64,000 nt of DNA, from positions 1-64,000 of the forward strand of contig NZ_JAAFZC010000005.1 of the NCBI RefSeq assembly GCF_010614805.1. The letters are read 5' to 3'. This document shows, piece by piece, positions 59,549 through 64,000 of the stretch (its first letter is position 1; every line of letters begins with the position of its first letter). The translations under genes and the position numbers were made by a program. The notes under the pieces were generated by a model. The model did not search any database, was not told the origin of the DNA, and was given only the letters and a program-made list of their open reading frames with translations. This DNA is from Pseudooceanicola aestuarii (GTDB lineage Bacteria; Pseudomonadota; Alphaproteobacteria; Rhodobacterales; Rhodobacteraceae).

Positions 59549-61887
59549 GGCCACTGTTGGCACAATACGATCATCTGCAACTGGTCAGAGCGAAAGAGCC
59601 TTTTGCACGCCGAAAAGACGGCAGACCCGGTCCAGCGCCCAAGCCGGGAAAGGGTCACGGAGGGCAAATACGGCGCGAAGCCGATGATGCGGTCGCACGT
59701 CAACGCGCCATCCGCCCTCCCCAATTTGTCGATCCATCCCTGATTCTGAAAGTCCACATGCATGGACTGGCCATGGAGGGAGACTGGGAACAGCTTGGAC
59801 TCACGCTGTTAAATACAGACGATGACAACAATATCGTCTTGTTTTCTTCAACAGATGAACTGAGCGATTTTCGCAATAGGCTGGATGCCTATGAGGGACC
59901 AACACCTGCAGGTCAGAAGAATCCGAGCTACTCCGGTTTTATCAACCGTATCGGTAGTATTAGCACACTGGAGCCGCGCGACCGTCTCGGGATCAAGATC
60001 AAGGAAGCCGGTTTTACGGAGGTTTCTGATCTTCAAGACGGCCAAGAGTACATACTCGATGTCGAACTTTGGGAGTTCGGGACGCAGGCTGCGCGTCGTC
60101 GAAAGGCAGAAGAAATCATCGCGTTCATTGAGGAGCAGGGTGGAGAGCTATACGACCACTATTCTGGGCCATCTATCACGATGATCCGGGTCAAGGCTTC
60201 AGGGCAGTCTATCAGACCGATTTTTTCTGTTCCTGAAGTAGCTTTTATTGACCTTCCACCGGAGCCGGACATCGAAGCCAATCAGATCGTCCAGTTCGCG
60301 CTAGATGATGTTCCGCCCGTTGCGCCTCTTGACCCTGATCTGCCAATCATTGCTGTGTTGGATACGGGCGTGAACGATCATCCATTCCTCGCGGATGCGA
60401 TCGTCGCGCGCGAGGCCTTTCCCAGCGAGCTCGGTGAAGCAGATATTGCCGGACACGGGACGGCAGTGGCCGGTGTTGCCGCGCTTGGTGATTTAAGGTC
60501 GCAGCTCGACGGAACCTCTTTGCAACGTGTGGCGAGAATTATCTCGGCAAAGGTGGTAACGGACGAGCGGAAGTTTTTTGATCGTCGGACGCTGCCGAGC
60601 CAGATGAGACAAACGATCCAGAGCCTAAATGCAAGTCATGGATGCCGGATATTCGTGATCTCTCTCGGCGACACGAAGGCTAACTTTGAGCAAGGACGCG
60701 TTGGTCCTTGGGCAACGACGCTGGATGAGTTGGCACGTGAGTTGAACGTCCTGATCTTTGTGTCAGCGGGAAACCGGCCCCCTCGTGGCGGTACATCAGT
60801 TGAGCAAGGCGTGACCCAATATCCGGGCTATCTCCTTGAAGTCGCAAACCGTGTATGTGAACCTGCTGGAGGCGCGAACATCGTGACGGTTGGTGCATTG
60901 GCTCATGCAAACGGCATTGGCCCTCAGCATGAATTTGATGCGCATATTCAGCCCATCACCGAGCGAGATGAACCTGCACCTTTCACGCGCACTGGCCCAG
61001 GCGCCGGAGGCATGACCAAACCTGATTTCGTCGACTATGGCGGGACAATGGTTTTTGATGCCGTGGCGAGGCGTTTGCAGACGGCCCCTCATCTGGCGAC
61101 GGCAGGCCTGATTACAACAAACCACGATTTCTTGCGTCAATTGCTTACAAGCAAAAGCGGCACGTCTTTCGCCGCACCGATGTTAGCGAACAGGGCTGCG
61201 CAGTTGGTCAGACGTTTCCCCGGGGCATCAGCCAATCTGATCAAAGCGCTTCTGGCGAATTCCGCGACTGTTCCAGAGGCTTCCACTCGACGACTGTTGG
61301 CTCTTGATGCGCGTGATCATTCAAGAGTCCATGGTATTGGCCTCGTCGACACCTTGCGTGCGGCCTACTCGGATGATCACCGCGTTGTTTACTTCGTGGA
61401 AGACAGTCTGGAACTGGACCATTTCGCAGTCTATCGGTTGCCAATACCGATTGAGTTTCAGACAGGAGGAAAACGCACTATTCGGGTTTCTCTGGCGTAT
61501 GATCCTCCGGTGAAAAGAACCCGCGCAGAGTATATCGGCACGCGTATGAATTTTCGCCTTATTCGGGGCTGCCCGGTCGATCACGTCTTCGAGTATTTTC
61601 GCTCTCGGGTGGGAGAGGGAACGGATCCCCCAGAGATGGCGGGAAAATATGATTGTGATCTGGTGCCCAAGAAGAACGCTCGCGACAAAAACACAATCCA
61701 AAGCGCCTCGATATCGTTCTCAGCCGACACAACACAATATGGCGGTGAATATCATCTGGTAGTACGTTGCGTGGGTGGCTGGGCTATGGATCAGGAGATC
61801 CGTCAAAACTTCGCGCTGGTAGTCGAACTGGAGCACCATGCTCAAGTGCAGCTGTATGCAAGGCTACGGCCGAGATTGCGGACCTGA
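59545..61887 (+). CDS. Subtilisin-like serine protease (S8 family), AAA-linked
   Basis: A 780-residue cytoplasmic-type protease from a GTG at 59545; there is no signal peptide. The catalytic triad is intact: Asp273 in AVLDTGVNDHP, His304 in AGHGTAVAGVA, Ser541 in SGTSFAAPMLA, with oxyanion Asn410 in SAGN. The N-terminal 260 residues are not a classical prodomain and may receive the ATPase or substrate; a C-terminal beta-rich domain of about 200 residues follows. An intact cytoplasmic subtilase coupled to an AAA ATPase suggests a controlled suicide or defence effector. Confidence 0.87.
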   Translation: MRPLLAQYDHLQLVRAKEPFARRKDGRPGPAPKPGKGHGGQIRREADDAVARQRAIRPPQFVDPSLILKVHMHGLAMEGDWEQLGLTLLNTDDDNNIVLFSSTDELSDFRNRLDAYEGPTPAGQKNPSYSGFINRIGSISTLEPRDRLGIKIKEAGFTEVSDLQDGQEYILDVELWEFGTQAARRRKAEEIIAFIEEQGGELYDHYSGPSITMIRVKASGQSIRPIFSVPEVAFIDLPPEPDIEANQIVQFALDDVPPVAPLDPDLPIIAVLDTGVNDHPFLADAIVAREAFPSELGEADIAGHGTAVAGVAALGDLRSQLDGTSLQRVARIISAKVVTDERKFFDRRTLPSQMRQTIQSLNASHGCRIFVISLGDTKANFEQGRVGPWATTLDELARELNVLIFVSAGNRPPRGGTSVEQGVTQYPGYLLEVANRVCEPAGGANIVTVGALAHANGIGPQHEFDAHIQPITERDEPAPFTRTGPGAGGMTKPDFVDYGGTMVFDAVARRLQTAPHLATAGLITTNHDFLRQLLTSKSGTSFAAPMLANRAAQLVRRFPGASANLIKALLANSATVPEASTRRLLALDARDHSRVHGIGLVDTLRAAYSDDHRVVYFVEDSLELDHFAVYRLPIPIEFQTGGKRTIRVSLAYDPPVKRTRAEYIGTRMNFRLIRGCPVDHVFEYFRSRVGEGTDPPEMAGKYDCDLVPKKNARDKNTIQSASISFSADTTQYGGEYHLVVRCVGGWAMDQEIRQNFALVVELEHHAQVQLYARLRPRLRT

Positions 61888-62021
61888 AGACCCCGACATT
61901 TTCTAGCAATTTTTGCGCGGCTATCGGTAATCTTCGGACTAACAAACGTCAGCTTCGAGCAAGCCGCGCTGCGGCGAACTTTGCGCTCATCGAACGGCCG
62001 GAATCGGCCGAGTGTACGGCT

Positions 62022-62618
62022 TCAGTCCAGATCGACGCTGCCGAGGCGCGGCGCATGGACATGCGTCCGGATTAGGAACGCAGCGCCCGCGCCCGCGATA
62101 GCGCCGAAGAGATGCGCCTCCCACGACACGCCGGGTTGGCCCGGAAGAACGCCCCAGAGAATAGAGCCATAGAGGACACCGACCACCAGTGCCGCGCCCA
62201 GCGTGATCGGGGAGCGATCCACAAGACCGCGCGCGATGAGGAAGCCGAACCAGCCGAAGACCAGCCCTGACGCTCCGATATGGATGGCGGAGCTTCCGAA
62301 CAGCCAGACAAGAGCGCCGCCGAGGCCGATCACCACGGCATTCACCGACAGCAAGCCTCGCGTGGTTGTTGCCACCAGCAGCCCACCCATCACCAGGAGC
62401 GGCGGCGTATTGGCCATCAGGTGCGAGAAGCTCCCATGCAGGAGGGGCATAGCGATGACACCATCTAACCCGCTGCCGTGCCTGGGGATCAGGCCGAAGG
62501 CCGGGTTCAGGCCGTAGCCGGTGATCCAATTGACAACCTGAACCGCCCAGAGCAGCGCGACAAAGGCGGCAAGCGCCGCGGTGCGCCGGAAGAAGACGCG
62601 CATATGATCCCGGTTCAT
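62022..62618 (-). CDS. Rhomboid-family intramembrane serine protease
   Basis: 198 residues from ATG 62618 (62621 also possible); about six helices. Catalytic Ser in [20 protein letters not shown] (GxSG motif) and His in [15 protein letters not shown] form the rhomboid dyad; [19 protein letters not shown] is the conserved loop/helix 2 region. Rhomboids cleave transmembrane segments; target unknown. It stands alone, converging with the subtilase gene 134 bp away. Confidence 0.88.
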   Translation of the reverse strand: MNRDHMRVFFRRTAALAAFVALLWAVQVVNWITGYGLNPAFGLIPRHGSGLDGVIAMPLLHGSFSHLMANTPPLLVMGGLLVATTTRGLLSVNAVVIGLGGALVWLFGSSAIHIGASGLVFGWFGFLIARGLVDRSPITLGAALVVGVLYGSILWGVLPGQPGVSWEAHLFGAIAGAGAAFLIRTHVHAPRLGSVDLD

Positions 62619-62751
62619 CATGTTGGCGACAGTAGTCGTCCCCACAGCGCCTTCAACGGCTTTCGCGCGCTGCACAGGGTGCCACCTCCGGGAAAGGGGG
62701 TTCGCGGCGGCCAAACTCGGTAGGGCTCAAGCCAAGAGAATGGCTCCGATC

Positions 62752-63288
62752 TTACACGGTGTTCCCAGGCCGCAGCGGCATGATTTCACGCTCGGGGCGC
62801 TTCAACGCTTCGGCATATTTGCGGGCATTGTCGTCAATCGCGCCGTGCCAGAGCTTTGAGACAAAGGCCTGGGCGTCTTGAACGGTCATGTCCTTCAGCG
62901 AAGAGGACAGCGCCATGAAGAGCTCATCCTCGCTGATCGCGGCGGCATAGTGCATGGCGTCCGCGTAAAATGATGGATCGTTGAGAACCTGATCGCTCAG
63001 GGGCATCCGCGCGAGGTTCTCTTCCGGGATCGCCATAAAGATCGTGTCCTGAAGGTCGGTCAGATAGGCGCGGCGCGATGTGGACGCCGGCTTTCCCGCC
63101 GCCTTGGCCTCCAGATATGCATGCCTTGTCCTGTCGAGCTTTGCCCTTGCATGGGTCATGATGACATCACGCTGTCGTTCAGGCAGCGCAAATCCGGTGC
63201 AACGCTGGATATGAGCAAGAAGCTCTTCAACCTCGGCGTCTACATCAAAGCTCTCGAACCACGGAGCTTTTCCCAGTCTCGCCACCAT
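62752..63288 (-). CDS. Plasmid-type hypothetical protein
   Basis: 178 residues from ATG 63288 (GAGGGTGG upstream; ATG 63306 adds six residues). Helical and soluble, with VDAEVEELLAHIQRCTGFAL, PERQRDVIMTHARAKLDRTR and SKLWHGAIDDNARKYAEALK. No family recognised. Element D lies just upstream, which links it to the transfer and plasmid genes with the same element. Confidence 0.65.
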   Translation of the reverse strand: MVARLGKAPWFESFDVDAEVEELLAHIQRCTGFALPERQRDVIMTHARAKLDRTRHAYLEAKAAGKPASTSRRAYLTDLQDTIFMAIPEENLARMPLSDQVLNDPSFYADAMHYAAAISEDELFMALSSSLKDMTVQDAQAFVSKLWHGAIDDNARKYAEALKRPEREIMPLRPGNTV

Positions 63289-63313
63289 GTGCCCACCCTC
63301 GACCATTCAATAA

Positions 63314-63325
63314 TATATTATCGTA
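63314..63325 (+). promoter_or_regulatory. Shared AT-rich element D (TATATTATCGTA)
   Basis: Identical to element A, in an AT-rich tract TAATATATTATCGTATATCA (63311-63330) upstream of the minus-strand gene at 63288. Unlike A-C its orientation is opposite to the downstream gene, though the tract is nearly palindromic. Confidence 0.4.
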
Positions 63326-63378
63326 TATCATATTCAGCAGATCGCAAGCAGATGCGTGCTTCGTGCAGCCAGACATGG

Positions 63379-63411
63379 AAAAAGGGGAACCGTGGTATCA
63401 CGGCTCCCCTT
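63379..63411 (-). terminator. Rho-independent terminator of the DUF736 gene
   Basis: On the minus strand GGGGAGCCGTG-ATAC-CACGGTTCCCC is followed by five T residues, starting about 30 bp after the stop at 63443. Strong stem with one mismatch region. Confidence 0.8.
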
Positions 63412-63442
63412 TCGGTTCAGATCGTCTTCTCTCGCGCGCTGG

Positions 63443-64000
63443 TCATGCGACCAATGACAACCCCGCGTCCTGAGGCTGCTCACCGCTGTCGATGAACGGG
63501 ATGATCGAGAAGGTCTGGCCACCGCGCTGCTCCTCGTTTTGCACGGCGTTGACGCGCAGGTCGCCATCAGGCGTGTTGATCAGCAGCGACAGGTAGTCGT
63601 TGCCCGTGCGGCTGCTTTTCGCCATCCACGCCGAGCCGACGCGGATCGGTGTGCCCCGGGGCGAGCTGATCTCGATACGGTAATCGGGGTGGGTTTCCTC
63701 GGATTTGTAGCTGTTCTCGATCAGCATGAATTCCAGATCGAACATCATGTTGGCGATGTAGCCGGTGAAGGCGTTGTCGGCGTCCATGGCGGTGAGCTCG
63801 CCCGAGATCGAGCCGGATTTCATCAGGCCGTTCGAGACCAGCGGGATGATCTCGAATTCGCCGCTCTGGGCCGCGCGCGCCTCTTTCGTCTGCACCGCGT
63901 TGACCCGGAACGGGCCTAAGCCGACATCGATCTGCATCGAGATGTAGGGGTTGCCGCTGGTATTGCCGGTCTCGTTCCAGGCCGTGCCGATGCGCACCTT
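63443..64000 (-). CDS. DUF736 protein with two tandem DUF736 repeats (5' end outside window)
   Basis: The frame is open to the window edge: after the GTG at 63997 it reads RIGTAWNETGNTSGNPYISM, and codons AAG GTG precede it, so the true start probably lies beyond base 64000. Two related units are visible: RIGTAW...GPFRVNAVQ...FEIIPLVSNG and RVGSAWMAKS...GDLRVNAVQ...FSIIPFIDSG, each of about 55-60 residues, separated by a helical stretch with FTGYIANMMFDLEFML. DUF736 proteins are abundant on alphaproteobacterial plasmids; usual ones have a single unit of about 100 residues. A strong terminator follows. Confidence 0.8.
   Translation of the reverse strand, partial: KVRIGTAWNETGNTSGNPYISMQIDVGLGPFRVNAVQTKEARAAQSGEFEIIPLVSNGLMKSGSISGELTAMDADNAFTGYIANMMFDLEFMLIENSYKSEETHPDYRIEISSPRGTPIRVGSAWMAKSSRTGNDYLSLLINTPDGDLRVNAVQNEEQRGGQTFSIIPFIDSGEQPQDAGLSLVA

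Noticed and set aside
1..64000. CRISPR arrays, tRNA or rRNA genes
   Set aside because: No regularly spaced repeats and no tRNA or rRNA sequence seen on reading through both strands.

Overview
The window reads as accessory DNA of an alphaproteobacterium of the Rhodobacteraceae/Roseobacter type, most likely a large conjugative plasmid. This rests on GC-rich codon use, protein families that resemble those lineages, a complete VirB/VirD4 transfer system with relaxase, and many plasmid-type hypothetical genes. No replication (repABC), partition, integrase, rRNA, tRNA or CRISPR feature is visible, so plasmid versus integrative element cannot be settled from this window alone.

Region 1 (about 1-29,250) is a metal and envelope-stress island. 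It holds the end of a copper-type P-ATPase, an APC permease, a CcdA-like protein joined to an IS5-family remnant, a Zn/Cd/Pb P-type ATPase, two L,D-transpeptidases, an MntR-linked PhnCDE-type ABC operon with a large di-heme cytochrome, and an 11-gene leftward operon (SCO, DsbB, DsbA, PCuAC, SCO, M23 peptidase, DUF411, ZIP, LspA, Lnt, small membrane protein). A MerR-family regulator (20,198-20,626) lies beside it. Four MerR-class promoters (19-bp spacer, core CTNNAGTNRCTNNAG) precede the first L,D-transpeptidase, the ATPase, the 11-gene operon and a transglutaminase/CDF/STAS operon. A fifth, degenerate copy precedes merR itself. Envelope maturation and metal export therefore look like one regulon. 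A second cluster (24,469-29,249) has a CmtR-like ArsR sensor divergent from CDF-lspA-dctQ-dctM, followed by DUF411 and a Met/His-rich cytochrome c.

Region 2 (about 29,450-57,740) is the conjugation backbone: an XRE regulator, secreted hypothetical proteins, virB1-B2-B3-B4-B7-B1'-B5-B8-B9-B10-B11-(two small genes)-B6 on the plus strand, and virD4-relaxase-mobC on the minus strand with a candidate oriT region after mobC. Between virB6 and virD4 sits an 8-kb defence cargo: a wHTH/nucleotidyltransferase protein, a Gabija-type pair (OLD-family GajA and UvrD-family GajB), and a SPARDA-type short Argonaute with its DUF4365-like nuclease-APAZ partner.

Region 3 (57,740-64,000) holds a long gene-free stretch, an AAA ATPase/subtilisin-like protease pair that is probably another effector module, a rhomboid protease, a plasmid-type hypothetical and a DUF736 gene that runs off the end. 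A short AT-rich element (TATAYTATCGTA) recurs before four transfer- or plasmid-associated genes and may mark a shared control system.
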